Shown here piece after piece: positions 9,390-19,392 of a stretch of DNA of 64,000 nucleotides. Origin of the DNA: an uncultured Campylobacter sp. (lineage in GTDB: Bacteria; Campylobacterota; Campylobacteria; Campylobacterales; Campylobacteraceae); assembly GCF_938045345.1 (NCBI RefSeq), contig NZ_CALIMS010000037.1:1-64000 (forward strand), given 5' to 3'. A model generated the notes under the pieces. That model had not been told where the DNA came from, did not search any database, and worked only from the letters and a program-made list of their open reading frames with translations. Both the position numbers and the translations under genes were made by a program. Numbering within the stretch: position 1 is the first letter of the stretch; every line of letters starts with the position of its first letter.

Positions 9390-10738
9390 CGCTACTTTTT
9401 GCGGCGTTTTTCTGCGGTGCGGGTGCGGCGGAGCTGAAGATCGCATCGTTTAACGTGCAAAATTTATTCGACGGCGTAAACGACGGCACGGAGTATGCGG
9501 ACTTTGAGATCGGGCGCGGAGGCTGGAGCGAGCAAAAATACGAGCGCAAGCTGCAAGCGGTAGCGGACGAGATAAGCGCGCTTAATGCCGATATTTTGGG
9601 GTTGCAAGAGATCGAAAACGAAGCGGTGCTAAAAGCGCTTGCGCAGAAGGCGGGCTATAAATTCTACGCTTTTTCGCGCGCGCAGACTGCACCTGCGGGC
9701 GTGGCGGTGATGTCGCGCATATCGATAAAATTTCAAAAAACTTACCGCCCGACAGAGCTTAAAACACGAGATATTTTGCGCGCTGATTTTGCGCTTAACG
9801 GCGCTGATTTTAGCTTTTATGTCGTACATATGCTCTCTGCACGCAATCCGCTTAGCGAGCGCAGGCGAAATTTCGCCTTTTTACGCGAGGTTTTGCAAGG
9901 GCACCAACGCGCTATCGTAGCGGGAGATTTTAATACGAATTTTGGGCGAAATTCTTTACTAAACGAGCTTATCGAGCGCGATGGATTTAGTGATTTGTGG
10001 GCGCTGCATCCCTGCTCGCAGCTAAAGCATTTTGGCTCTTGTGAATCTTATGAAAGTGGTGCGGTGCTCGATCATATCTTACTTAGCGACGATTTTTTTA
10101 GTAGCGAGCCGGGATATAAAAAGGACAGCTTCGTGGTTGCTAAATCCTTTACCGCTTCCGATCATTTCCCGATTAGCTTCATTCTGACGGACGAAGGCGC
10201 TTTAAAATCTATGCCGAAAAAGCAAGAATTTTTAGCTAAAAATACTGCTAGTGCCGCAAAGACCGTCACGATAGAGGAGCTTTACGGGCGCATTATAAGC
10301 GAGCCTGTGCTGATAAAAGGCGTAGTCGTGAGTTTTACAAACCGCCATGGCTTTGCGATTTCTCAAGATGGAAGTGGAGTTTTTGTCTATGGCGGCAGCG
10401 GGCTACAGCTAGGCGATAAACTCGATCTGCTAGTAAAAAAGACGAAATTTTATAAGCAAAGCTTTGAAATCGACGATTTTGAGATCGTAGCTAGAAACGG
10501 CAACGTAGGCTCTATCGCGCCATACGTTTTGCCTAGCGCATCGGTGCGGCAGCTGCGCGCAGGAGATGTGATAAGCACGATCAAAGGCGACGTTGAAGAC
10601 GGCATAATTGATCTAAAAAGCGCGGGCGAGTTTAGAATTTTTCGCAAAAGCGCTCCTGTACAAAACGGCAAAAATTTAGAATTTAAAAATGCCTATTTTA
10701 CGATTTATAAAGGGCAAAAGGAATTTATAGTAGAATGA
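9377..10738 (+). CDS. Exported endonuclease/exonuclease/phosphatase family protein
   Basis: 453 residues from TTG with TAGGAG upstream, starting inside the end of trmL. Residues 1-18 (RVLALLFAAFFCGAGAA) form a signal peptide. The EEP catalytic motifs follow in order: IASFNVQNLFDG, LGLQEIEN (metal ligand Glu), VAGDFNTNFGR and the terminal SDHFPI. After about residue 270 comes a second domain of roughly 170 residues with OB-fold-like beta strands (VLIKGVVVSFTNRHGFAI), as in secreted nucleases. It probably cleaves nucleic acid or phosphoesters in the periplasm; the substrate is unknown. Confidence 0.85.
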   Translation: MRVLALLFAAFFCGAGAAELKIASFNVQNLFDGVNDGTEYADFEIGRGGWSEQKYERKLQAVADEISALNADILGLQEIENEAVLKALAQKAGYKFYAFSRAQTAPAGVAVMSRISIKFQKTYRPTELKTRDILRADFALNGADFSFYVVHMLSARNPLSERRRNFAFLREVLQGHQRAIVAGDFNTNFGRNSLLNELIERDGFSDLWALHPCSQLKHFGSCESYESGAVLDHILLSDDFFSSEPGYKKDSFVVAKSFTASDHFPISFILTDEGALKSMPKKQEFLAKNTASAAKTVTIEELYGRIISEPVLIKGVVVSFTNRHGFAISQDGSGVFVYGGSGLQLGDKLDLLVKKTKFYKQSFEIDDFEIVARNGNVGSIAPYVLPSASVRQLRAGDVISTIKGDVEDGIIDLKSAGEFRIFRKSAPVQNGKNLEFKNAYFTIYKGQKEFIVE

Positions 10739-10869
10739 TACACGCCGTTATAACCGCACTTTTCGTGCTTTTTATGATATTTATGATCGTAGGATTTAAC
10801 CGCGAAATGATGGAGAAAAACGAAAAACGAAATCAACGAAAAAAGGATAAAGATGGAACTACTCATTGA
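10735..10869 (+). CDS. Small single-helix membrane protein (44 aa)
   Basis: Starts with an ATGA overlap on the stop of the nuclease gene and ends 17 bases inside glyS. The protein has one hydrophobic helix (AVITALFVLFMIFMIVGF) and a very basic tail (EKNEKRNQRKKDKDG). The ATGA junction and typical small-membrane-protein layout support it as a real gene in this operon; no family is recognised. Confidence 0.6.
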   Translation: MIHAVITALFVLFMIFMIVGFNREMMEKNEKRNQRKKDKDGTTH

Positions 10870-12880
10870 GATTGGGGTCGAGGAGCTGCCTGCGATCCCG
10901 TTTTTAAAAGAGCGTGCGAATATCGCGCCAAAATGGCGCGCGGTGCTTGAGGCTAACCGCATAAATAGCGACTTTCGCTTCGAATTTAGCCCGCGTAGAT
11001 TCGTGCTATTTCACGAGGATTTTCCGCAACGCGGCGATGATGCGCAGATCGTAAGCACGGGCGCGCCAAAATCCGTCGCGCTCAAAGACGGCGCGTGGAG
11101 CCCTGCAGCGCTAAGTTTTGCTAAAAAATGCGGCATAAGCGAAAGCGAGCTGGAATTTCGGCAGATAGGTGGCAAAGAGGTGCTCTACCACGCTGCGGTG
11201 CAAAAGGGGCGTGATAGTCGTGAAATTCTGGGCAAAATGATTGAGGAGTTTTTACGATCGCTAAATTTTGGACGCGCGATGCGCTGGGGTAGCGGCAAGT
11301 TTGAGTTTATCCGTCCAATAAGAAGCATAGCCTGCGTTTTGGGCGGTCGAAACGTAGATTTTGAAATTTATGGCGTGCGAAGCGCAGCTGCATTTTTTCC
11401 GCACCGAAAATTTGGATACGAAGCGATTAAATTTAAAGACGCCGCGGATTATTTCGCACTGCTGGAGCGTAACGGCGTAATTTTAAGCGAGCAAAAAAGA
11501 AAAGATAAAATTCTAAGCGAGTTTGCAAAGCTCGAGAAAAAGCATGGCTTTAAGATCGAGGTCGATCCTGCGTTGCTAGATGAAGTAACGGCGATCACCG
11601 AGTATCCGACGGCGCTGTTAGGCAGCTTTGAGCGAGATTTTTTAAGCGTGCCAAAAGAGGTCATTATCACTTCGATGAAGGAGAATCAGCGCTATTTTCC
11701 AGTTTTCGAGGATAAAAACTTAAGCAATCACTTCGTTGTCGTTAGTAATGCGATTACCGATGATGACGAGCTTGTAGTACGCGGCAATGAAAAAGTTTTA
11801 CGCGCGCGCCTAAGCGATGCTATGTTTTTTTGGAAAAGCGATTTGCAAGCGGAATTTAGCCCTGAAAAACTTAAGCAAATCTCCTATATGCAAGCTCTTG
11901 GCTCAGTTTATGATAAGCAAGTGCGCGAGCTAGCCGTAGCAAGGGCACTGAGCGTGGATTATGCTACGCAGATCGAGGCGGAGATCGGCAAAAAGGATTT
12001 CGTGCTGGATGTGGAAAATGCCGTAATGTTTAGTAAAGCAGATCTTAGCAGCACGATGGTGGGCGAATTTAGCGAGCTTCAAGGCATTATGGGTAGTTAC
12101 TATGCCGCACATGCTGGACTGGCAGATCATATATGCCGCGCGATACGCGAGCAATATCTGCCTAGCAGCGAGGATAGTGAGCTTCCAAGCGGTGTATTTA
12201 GTGGCGTAATCGCTGTGGCGATGAAATTTGAAACGCTCCTGGGGCTTTTTAGCATCAATAAAGTTCCAAGCGGCAATAAAGATCCGTATGCGCTTCGCCG
12301 CGCAGCTACGGGGCTAATTAAAATTTTACTAAATCAAGGATTGGGCTTTGATGCAAATGCGCTGGCGCAAAAGCTGGCGCCAAATTATAAGAAATTTGAC
12401 ATTTCTAAGCTGCTGGATTTTATGAAAGATAGACTATATGGAATTTTTGACGAGATAAATCCGTCCGTGATCAAGGCGTGCATCGCAAGCGGCGAAAACG
12501 ATCTATTACTACTAAGCAAGGCTATAAAGGCGCTGGGCGAGATCGCAGCAGCAGCGGATTTCGGAGAGAATTTCGCAACTTTTAAGCGCCTAGCCAATAT
12601 CATCAAGGACGAAAAAATAGGCGCGGTGGACGAAAGCCTATTCGAACACGACGCTGAGCGTGCTCTAAATGTGGCGTTCAGGGCGATTAAGCTCAACGAA
12701 AACGACGTGAGTGGGCATCTGCGCTCACTATTTGGGCTTAAAGGCGTGATTGATGATTTTTTCGATAACGTAATGATAAACGTCCAGGATGTCAAGATAC
12801 GCGCAAATCGTATCGCAAATATCGGACAAATTTATCGCGCGTTTTTGCAGTTTGCCGATATCAAAGAGATAGGATTTTAA
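10853..12880 (+). CDS. glyS: Glycine--tRNA ligase beta subunit
   Basis: 675 residues, full length for the beta chain of the bacterial alpha2-beta2 enzyme. It opens with the family start MELLIEIGVEELPA and contains FIRPIRSIACVLGG, ITEYPTALLGSF and the C-terminal anticodon-binding/DALR-like region ending VKIRANRIANIGQIYRAF. The alpha chain (glyQ) is not in the window, as is common in Campylobacterota where the two genes are apart. ATG start with AAAGGAT upstream. Confidence 0.97.
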   Translation: MELLIEIGVEELPAIPFLKERANIAPKWRAVLEANRINSDFRFEFSPRRFVLFHEDFPQRGDDAQIVSTGAPKSVALKDGAWSPAALSFAKKCGISESELEFRQIGGKEVLYHAAVQKGRDSREILGKMIEEFLRSLNFGRAMRWGSGKFEFIRPIRSIACVLGGRNVDFEIYGVRSAAAFFPHRKFGYEAIKFKDAADYFALLERNGVILSEQKRKDKILSEFAKLEKKHGFKIEVDPALLDEVTAITEYPTALLGSFERDFLSVPKEVIITSMKENQRYFPVFEDKNLSNHFVVVSNAITDDDELVVRGNEKVLRARLSDAMFFWKSDLQAEFSPEKLKQISYMQALGSVYDKQVRELAVARALSVDYATQIEAEIGKKDFVLDVENAVMFSKADLSSTMVGEFSELQGIMGSYYAAHAGLADHICRAIREQYLPSSEDSELPSGVFSGVIAVAMKFETLLGLFSINKVPSGNKDPYALRRAATGLIKILLNQGLGFDANALAQKLAPNYKKFDISKLLDFMKDRLYGIFDEINPSVIKACIASGENDLLLLSKAIKALGEIAAAADFGENFATFKRLANIIKDEKIGAVDESLFEHDAERALNVAFRAIKLNENDVSGHLRSLFGLKGVIDDFFDNVMINVQDVKIRANRIANIGQIYRAFLQFADIKEIGF

Positions 12881-12898
12881 TTTCACTTAGAACTCATT

Positions 12899-12932
12899 TG
12901 CCCAAGGTTGCACGAATCTTGGGCAGAATTTT
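12899..12932 (+). terminator. Hairpin between glyS and cas6
   Basis: TGCCCAAG (12899-12906) pairs with CTTGGGCA (12918-12925) around an 11-base loop, followed by GAATTTT. It separates the housekeeping transcript from the cas genes; the T run is short, so termination may be partial. Confidence 0.45.
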
Positions 12933-12951
12933 ACCGCGCAAAGGAGCGCAA

Positions 12952-13683
12952 ATGCTAATCATCAACGCAAAATTACCAACTAAAAATCTAAAAATCACAA
13001 AATCTCTCTCGCAGCTGATTCAGGGCTTTCTTTATCGCTATCTGCCGGCTTCGGAGCACGTAGGATATAGGCACGAATCAAGCGGTAAAATTTTTAAACG
13101 CACGGTGTTTGATTTTATCTTGCGAGGAGAGGACTTGCGCGTGCGATTTACTTCATGCGAGCCGGAGTTTGAACGTAAAATCGCGCTAGCAGTGCTAAAA
13201 GACGGGCTAAGCTTGGGTGAAATTCTATTTACGCAAACTACCGTCGAAGCGAAAAATCATAAAATTTTCGAGAACGAAGCTATTGTGCAAGGCTACGTGG
13301 CGTGCGTAGTAAGCGGGCTTTTGGGGCATAAAGTCTATTTGCAGCCGCAAGATAGCAGGCATTTAGAGATGATGAAGACGAATATTTTACAGCGATTTGA
13401 AACGATTATGGGGCGAAAATATGATGGCGAAATGGAGTTAAATTTATTGTGGCAAAAGCCGGGTGAGTCTGTGAAATTCTATTACGGCAACAATCGCGAG
13501 CCGGTATATGCGTGGCAGGCAAGATGGAAAATTTCAGCTAATGCAGAACTAATAAATTTGATCCTTGGCACGGGCGCTGGAAGTGGGTGCATGAACTACG
13601 GAGTAGGGGTTTTGGAGGTTGTAAAGCAAGACCTTATTAAAGTACAAATTTCAAATCCTAAAAAGGATAATTGCTTGCTTTGA
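12952..13683 (+). CDS. cas6: CRISPR-associated endoribonuclease Cas6
   Basis: 243 residues from ATG 12952, which has AAAGGAG 5 bases upstream; an open frame extends to TTG 12898 but lies inside the hairpin. The C-terminal glycine-rich loop typical of Cas6 is present (GTGAGSGCMNYGVGVLE). The protein would cut the repeat RNA to release crRNAs carrying the 8-nt ATTGAAAC handle. Its base composition resembles the housekeeping genes, unlike cas8-cas3 that follow. It is separated from cas8b by 117 bases holding a promoter. Confidence 0.9.
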   Translation: MLIINAKLPTKNLKITKSLSQLIQGFLYRYLPASEHVGYRHESSGKIFKRTVFDFILRGEDLRVRFTSCEPEFERKIALAVLKDGLSLGEILFTQTTVEAKNHKIFENEAIVQGYVACVVSGLLGHKVYLQPQDSRHLEMMKTNILQRFETIMGRKYDGEMELNLLWQKPGESVKFYYGNNREPVYAWQARWKISANAELINLILGTGAGSGCMNYGVGVLEVVKQDLIKVQISNPKKDNCLL

Positions 13684-13743
13684 AATCGATTGTATAATAA
13701 AAATTTAAAAAAGGCAAATTATTTTTTTAAAATACAATAACTA

Positions 13744-13773
13744 TTGACAATATAATTAAAATTTAGTTATAAT
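13744..13773 (+). promoter_or_regulatory. Consensus sigma-70 promoter for cas8b-cas7-cas5-cas3
   Basis: TTGACA (13744-13749), an 18-base spacer and TATAAT (13768-13773) lie about 28 bases before the cas8b start. A second TATAAT-like box lies at 13693-13698. This is one of the two best promoter matches in the window and would let the interference genes be transcribed separately from cas6. Confidence 0.75.
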
Positions 13774-13800
13774 TCGCGTATATTTTAGAAAGGATAAATT

Positions 13801-15594
13801 TTGGGCGATATAGTTAAAATTTTTTCTAGTATCGGCGAAATTTATGATAAACAGAAAACCAAAATTAACAACAAGAGCTACGAATACGATGCTATTAAAA
13901 TTTATCTTTGTGATATTAAAAGCAAAGAAATATCGGTAAATAACAATATTTCAAGAGACGATTTAATAGTTTGTAGATTTGGCATAGGCGCGAATTCTGG
14001 CAATTTGTTCCCTAATGTCCAATTCATTAGCAAAGCCGTAAAAGACGATACGCCTAAATTTATAAAAGGAATTTTAAAAGCCGTAAAAAATATGCTCTCT
14101 TGCTTCAATCCTGACGATATCAAAAATGATAAAATATTGACGGATTTATCTAGTTTAAACGAGAGCTTTTTTGATGATATTTTAAGTGAAATTGTAGCTC
14201 TACAAGAAGAGCCTAAGAAAAAGGGCATGAAAGTGGCTACTTTTTTTGCATTATCTTGGGAGGGTAGACCGATTTCAGCGTATTTCAAAAATATTTTTAC
14301 GAGTCATTTAAGTGATAGCGATAATGGTAAAACTGCCAAAATTTATGGTTATGATATGCTTACAAATAGTATTGGTATCGGCGGAGATGCGAATTTAGCG
14401 TTTTGTTCCGTAAATGAGCTACCGACTGCTTTACAAGACATTAAAGTTAGATTACTACCTCTAAATGGCGCTAATGCAAATTTGGTTAAAAACGGTTTTA
14501 TGGTAATTGATAAGGAATTATCTTTTAATTTTTACGGGGATAAAATGGCGGTCTTACCGACGTTAATGGTAAATGATGTAAATTTATTAGAAAAAATAGT
14601 GGAAATTTTAAAAGACCCGAGCGAAAAGAAAAAAGATCTGCAAGGCATACAAAATATCGAAGAAAGTATTAATTACGAATTGGAATTCGTAGCTAAAGCA
14701 CAAGCAAATATGCCCGTGCTAAATACAATTCTATTTTATAAAAAAAGCAATGCTGCGGTTAATGTATTATTGCAAATAGATGATGTATTGCCGTCTTATA
14801 TTTCTAAAATTTCCGATTTAATGGGTAGATATAACATTAGGGCGATTAGGCGAAAAGATAGTAAAGATCAACAAGACGATACTATTTACATGCAAAATTT
14901 ATTTCTTAAAAACATCGATATTATGGATTTTTTATTATCGCAAAATAGGATGAATTTAGATGATATGATGGAAAAATATGCTGCTTTGATTTATAAAGGC
15001 AATATTAACTCTAGTTATGCGTCAAAAATAGAGTGGGGATTTTATTTTAATTGCGTTAAGACATATCAAAATAGAAGTATAAAAAGTATCGAAAAATATC
15101 AAAATTTCTTTAATGAAATAGGTGCTTTAAATGGAAAAATATCATTTGCAAGGGAGGTTAATTTGCAAGGCTTAAGCGATAAAAAAGAGCTAATAAGCTC
15201 GATTTTGAAAAATAGCGAATTTCTAAAAGATAATGAAGTATTGCAGAGTGCATATTTGCTAGGAATGATGTCCGCAGGGTTGATAAATCGCCAATTTGCT
15301 ATTAGCAAAAATAGTTCATTCGAAAAATGGCTGAATAATGCCGGACTAATTACGAAAGAGCTTTTAGAACGGATTTGGACCAAGTGCGATGAAACTAACA
15401 AAAAACTCTCCAATGTATCGCGAGGAAAAAGAAGTGCTAATATAGAAATCATGCGCGATATTTTGATTGGAATTTTACCAAGTGCGTTTTTATCTCAAAA
15501 GCGGGTTAAGAGCGCTTATGTAACGCTAGCTTTTGCTATGGGCGGAAGTGATTTTACGAAATATATTAAAGATAACACTCAAGGAGACGAGTAA
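13801..15594 (+). CDS. cas8b: Type I-B Cascade large subunit Cas8b (Csh1-like)
   Basis: 597 residues, starting at TTG with AGAAAGGA upstream. The sequence is divergent, but its length, its place directly before Cas7/Csh2 and segments such as RFGIGANSGNLFPN and IEWGFYFNCVKTYQNRS fit the Cas8b/Csh1 family. In the I-B Cascade this subunit recognises the PAM and recruits Cas3. It is A/T-rich (two sampled 60-base lines about 27% G+C), clearly lower than cas1 or cas6. Its TAA overlaps the ATG of cas7 (TAATG). Confidence 0.85.
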   Translation: MGDIVKIFSSIGEIYDKQKTKINNKSYEYDAIKIYLCDIKSKEISVNNNISRDDLIVCRFGIGANSGNLFPNVQFISKAVKDDTPKFIKGILKAVKNMLSCFNPDDIKNDKILTDLSSLNESFFDDILSEIVALQEEPKKKGMKVATFFALSWEGRPISAYFKNIFTSHLSDSDNGKTAKIYGYDMLTNSIGIGGDANLAFCSVNELPTALQDIKVRLLPLNGANANLVKNGFMVIDKELSFNFYGDKMAVLPTLMVNDVNLLEKIVEILKDPSEKKKDLQGIQNIEESINYELEFVAKAQANMPVLNTILFYKKSNAAVNVLLQIDDVLPSYISKISDLMGRYNIRAIRRKDSKDQQDDTIYMQNLFLKNIDIMDFLLSQNRMNLDDMMEKYAALIYKGNINSSYASKIEWGFYFNCVKTYQNRSIKSIEKYQNFFNEIGALNGKISFAREVNLQGLSDKKELISSILKNSEFLKDNEVLQSAYLLGMMSAGLINRQFAISKNSSFEKWLNNAGLITKELLERIWTKCDETNKKLSNVSRGKRSANIEIMRDILIGILPSAFLSQKRVKSAYVTLAFAMGGSDFTKYIKDNTQGDE

Positions 15595-16511
15595 TGAAAA
15601 AGAAGGAAATTCTATTTCTTTGGGACGGCGAAAATTTTAATCCAAACGGCGATATGCTAAGAGATAACGCTCCTAGGATAGACGATGAGACGGGTATAGC
15701 AGAAGTTACTGATGTACGTATAAAGCGAACAATTAGAGATGAAATTATGAAAAAAGACGAAAGTACGATTTTCATTAAAGAGTATAAAAGAGATGAAAAT
15801 ATCTTAGATTGCAAAAGCGCGATACGTGAAGTGATTAATGTAAAGCAAGAAAAAATCGAGATTGAAAAAGAAATTTTATCTAAATTTATCGATATTCGCG
15901 CATTTGGTGGAGTTTTGCCGATATCGGATAAAGACGAGATGAAAAAAGAAGGCATAAAAACAGCCGGAATTCAATTTGTCGGACCTATTCAGTTTAGAAT
16001 GAGCAGATCGCTTCATAGAGTTGCGGTAGAGCATATAAAAGGCACCGGCGCGTTTGCAAGCGGTAGCGATAAGGCGAATAAAACGTTTAGGGAAGAAGAT
16101 TTTTTAAATTATGCAATGTTTGCAACTTACGGAATAGTGGATAATCATAGTGCAAAGATTACGAATTTGAGCGAAGATGATGTGAAAGTGATTTTAAGCG
16201 CGCTCTGGAGTGGGACTAAAAATTTAATTACTCGCACGAAAATGGGTCAGATACCTAGATTTATGCTAGTAATTACATATAAAAATGATACTTTCGCTGG
16301 AGATTTAAATAACTGTGTGGCTATAAATAGTAGCAAAGAAGATGTGGAGATAAGAAGTATAAATGATTTTACAATTGATTTTTCTAGATTAAAAGCTAAA
16401 CTTACTAGATACGCGCAAGAGATCGAAAAAATAGAGTATATGAGTGATTTTGACTTCGAGCAAAATAACAGATCACAATTTGATAGTAATTGGATAAAAA
16501 TAGGATTTTAA
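15594..16511 (+). CDS. cas7: Type I-B Cascade backbone Cas7 (Csh2)
   Basis: 305 residues, full length. The N-terminus EILFLWDGENFNPNGDM with VTDVRIKRTIRD is characteristic of Csh2-type Cas7, and GIQFVGPIQFRMSRSLH follows. Several copies line the crRNA spacer to form the Cascade backbone. It overlaps cas8b by one base and abuts cas5 directly, so the three are translationally coupled. It is A/T-rich like the rest of the interference module. Confidence 0.95.
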   Translation: MKKKEILFLWDGENFNPNGDMLRDNAPRIDDETGIAEVTDVRIKRTIRDEIMKKDESTIFIKEYKRDENILDCKSAIREVINVKQEKIEIEKEILSKFIDIRAFGGVLPISDKDEMKKEGIKTAGIQFVGPIQFRMSRSLHRVAVEHIKGTGAFASGSDKANKTFREEDFLNYAMFATYGIVDNHSAKITNLSEDDVKVILSALWSGTKNLITRTKMGQIPRFMLVITYKNDTFAGDLNNCVAINSSKEDVEIRSINDFTIDFSRLKAKLTRYAQEIEKIEYMSDFDFEQNNRSQFDSNWIKIGF

Positions 16512-17225
16512 ATGGATATAATAGCTTTTGAGCTATCGGGAGATTATGCGCATTTTTCTCATCCAGCTACTATCTACTCGTCTCTTACATACCCGGTGCC
16601 GCCAAAGACTGCTGTCATGGGGCTTTTGGGAGCGATTATAGGTGAAATGAATTATTTTAAACTTAACGATATAGGTTATAGCGTTATTTTAAGTTCGCAA
16701 TTTCGCAAAAAAACTATGATTTTTAACGGTATAAAATTTGCTCTATCGTCAAATATGCATATCGAACAAGGCTATCAAGATTCTAGTGAGAAAAAGCAGT
16801 TTTATAAAGAGCTAATAAAAGATCCTAGATATGTCATATTCGTTGATTTAAGTGCTTTAAATGCTTCTTATAAAGAAAAGATAATCAACAGCTTAAAAGC
16901 TCATAGATGTGTCTTTACACCATATTTAGGTATAAATTTTTGTATAGCGGATTTTAAATATATCGAGATAAAAAATTGTGAATTGGTGCATGAAAAGGAA
17001 AGTTTTATAGATACGTTCGTTTTGATGGACGATTTTATATTTGATGCACAAAACTTTGATATCAGACTTACTACGGCTAGAATGGCTTGCGGGTGCGAGG
17101 AGGGTAGAATTTTTAAGGATTTTAAAGATTTCGTTATCAAGCTAAGCGGCAATAGTCAAATCAAAGCAAAGAATAGAGGAAATATTTATCAAATAAATGA
17201 CTACAAGGTCTACTTTGCAAAGTGA
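16512..17225 (+). CDS. cas5: Type I-B Cascade subunit Cas5
   Basis: 237 residues. The Cas5 N-terminal signature is present (AFELSGDYAHFSHPATIYSS, then YPVPPKTAVMGLLGAIIGE), which makes the RAMP fold that caps the 5' handle of the crRNA. The C-terminal third is less conserved. The start follows the cas7 stop with no gap, and the 3' end overlaps the proposed cas3 start by 29 bases. Confidence 0.93.
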   Translation: MDIIAFELSGDYAHFSHPATIYSSLTYPVPPKTAVMGLLGAIIGEMNYFKLNDIGYSVILSSQFRKKTMIFNGIKFALSSNMHIEQGYQDSSEKKQFYKELIKDPRYVIFVDLSALNASYKEKIINSLKAHRCVFTPYLGINFCIADFKYIEIKNCELVHEKESFIDTFVLMDDFIFDAQNFDIRLTTARMACGCEEGRIFKDFKDFVIKLSGNSQIKAKNRGNIYQINDYKVYFAK

Positions 17226-19392
17226 GCTGCTATCGCATCCTAATAAACCATTAATAAAGCATATAATAAATATGCTTGCCGAAGCGGATAGTAGGCTTTT
17301 GCAATGCGTTAAAATTTATCACGATATAGCCAAGCTAAAAACTAATTTTCAGATTTATATAAAAAATCCTACCGAAAAAATTGCAGATAAAAATCATGCT
17401 TTATTATCCGCTTACATATTTTTACTAAATTCAGAATTTAATGAGCTAGATACGGCTTTTGGGTTTTTATCCATCGTATCACACCACGGAAATGTAGAAA
17501 ATTTTTGTGAGCTTACAACGCAAAATAAAAATTTCGGCAAATATTTTGAGAGCTCGAAAGAGCTAGGCTTTTGGGATGAAGTCTTAGATAAAGCTTTAGG
17601 TTTAGAAATTTACAAAGATATTAAAAGGGATAAAAATGAGCTTTTAATTAAAGCTAAACATTTAAGAGAATACTTCAAATTTGCGAAAAAGAAGTTTGAT
17701 TACGATGACTTTTTAAATTTCAAAGACATATTTTCGTCACTTATTTATAGCGACAAATATGAAGCTATTTTTAATCAAAGAATTCCTGCTTCTAAACCGG
17801 CGAATTCTAATACGATCGAAAAATATATCAAAGCCCTGGAAAATCGTAAGCCAAATGCGAAAAGAAGTGAGTTTAGAAAATTCGTTTTAAATAATTTCGA
17901 TGTAAATCATAATCTTTTTACTTTAACTGCGCCTACGGGCTACGGTAAGACTTTGACTGCGCTAAATTTTGCCGCCAAATTTAATAAAGAACGTATTATT
18001 TACGTGCTGCCGTTTACGGCTATCATAGATCAAGTTTATGATGAGATAAAAGAGATTTTCGAAGACGATAAAAATATATTAATTCATAAAATTCATCACA
18101 AAACTACGATAGATGAAAGTACCCCGCAAGATCGCTATTCTAAAGTTAAATTTTTGATAGATTCCTTTAGCGGAGATATTAACGTAACCACGCTATATCA
18201 ATTTATATTTGCACTCTTTGGAAACAAAAATAAAGATAGCGTAAAATTTAACCGATTAAAAAATAGTGTAATAATAATCGATGAGGCGCAGGCAGTACCG
18301 TATAAGTTCAGGGCGGATTTTATGAAACTTTGCGAGATGATGGCGGAGAAATTTGGCTGCATTTTTATCTTTATGTCCGCTACGATGCCTATTGTTGATA
18401 CGACTAAATTTAAAGAAATTTCAAATTTAGATTATTTCAAAGATCAAAATAGATACGTTTTAAAGTGGTTTGATGGCAATGAGAGTGCTTTAAAAGACAA
18501 GATTAAACAGTTAGCAAAAAGCAAAAATACACTAGTCGTCGTAAATACCATTAAAAAAGCCCAAGAGCTATTTTTGGAATTTTACGATGAATTTAAAATT
18601 TTTTGCCTAAACGGATATATGTGCGACGATCACAAACGAAAAAATATCGAAAATATAAAAGACGCGATTGCTAAAAATAAAAGTGGGCACGGTGATCCGA
18701 TCTTGCTAATTTCTACACAGTCTATCGAAGCTGGCGTAGATTTGGATTTTGATGTCGGATTTAGAGAGATAGCGCCCATTAGCTCGATTATCCAAACTGC
18801 CGGTCGTATAAATAGAAATTTTACAGCTCTGGGAGAATTATACGTATTTAACGATATTTGCGACTATTCCGATCTCATTTACGGTGATTTAAAACGCATT
18901 AGCGATAATATTTTAGTAAAAATTCTAAAGCAAAGAGATATCATCGAAAGCGAAATTTTAGATATTTCCACTAGGTATTTCAGCGCCATAAAGCAAAGCC
19001 TAGAGAGTTTATTTTTGGTGGAGCAGATGCGAGAGCTCGGATTTTACGATATAAACGAAAAGATTAGCGAGGCGATGGATGATAGACTTAAAATTTTAGT
19101 AATAATTGAGCCAAAAGAAGATTATATTAAAGAATTTCAAAATGAAATTTTTGAAATCAATAGGCTTGATATTGACAAATTTAATAAGAAAGATATATTT
19201 ACGAATACTATTAAGAAAATTAATAGATTTGGTGTAAATATCACAGAATTTGATGCAAAGCGTTTAAATATAAAGCGTATTGATGGGCTAAAAGATGTCT
19301 ATTATTTACCATTCGGCGATACTTCGTACAATAATAATTTCGGGATTAAAAAGGACGCCGCCTTAAATCTCAAAAATGAGTTTTTCGACTAA
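17197..19392 (+). CDS. cas3: Cas3 HD nuclease-helicase
   Basis: 731 residues. The N-terminal HD domain keeps its metal ligands: YHDIAK (His42-Asp43), a His in KNHALLSAY and VSHHGN. The superfamily 2 helicase follows: TAPTGYGKT (about 247-255), IIDEAQAVP (about 360), FMSATMP (about 393) and QTAGRINRN (about 533). It unwinds and degrades the target strand opened by Cascade. Both activities appear intact. The start is uncertain: ATG 17197 lies in cas5, and TTG 17215 is an alternative. The stop overlaps cas4 by one base (TAATG). Confidence 0.95.
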   Translation: MTTRSTLQSELLSHPNKPLIKHIINMLAEADSRLLQCVKIYHDIAKLKTNFQIYIKNPTEKIADKNHALLSAYIFLLNSEFNELDTAFGFLSIVSHHGNVENFCELTTQNKNFGKYFESSKELGFWDEVLDKALGLEIYKDIKRDKNELLIKAKHLREYFKFAKKKFDYDDFLNFKDIFSSLIYSDKYEAIFNQRIPASKPANSNTIEKYIKALENRKPNAKRSEFRKFVLNNFDVNHNLFTLTAPTGYGKTLTALNFAAKFNKERIIYVLPFTAIIDQVYDEIKEIFEDDKNILIHKIHHKTTIDESTPQDRYSKVKFLIDSFSGDINVTTLYQFIFALFGNKNKDSVKFNRLKNSVIIIDEAQAVPYKFRADFMKLCEMMAEKFGCIFIFMSATMPIVDTTKFKEISNLDYFKDQNRYVLKWFDGNESALKDKIKQLAKSKNTLVVVNTIKKAQELFLEFYDEFKIFCLNGYMCDDHKRKNIENIKDAIAKNKSGHGDPILLISTQSIEAGVDLDFDVGFREIAPISSIIQTAGRINRNFTALGELYVFNDICDYSDLIYGDLKRISDNILVKILKQRDIIESEILDISTRYFSAIKQSLESLFLVEQMRELGFYDINEKISEAMDDRLKILVIIEPKEDYIKEFQNEIFEINRLDIDKFNKKDIFTNTIKKINRFGVNITEFDAKRLNIKRIDGLKDVYYLPFGDTSYNNNFGIKKDAALNLKNEFFD

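Noticed and set aside
12898..12951. Upstream extension of cas6 to a TTG codon
   Set aside because: The extension lies inside a hairpin, and ATG 12952 has a strong AAAGGAG site at good distance.
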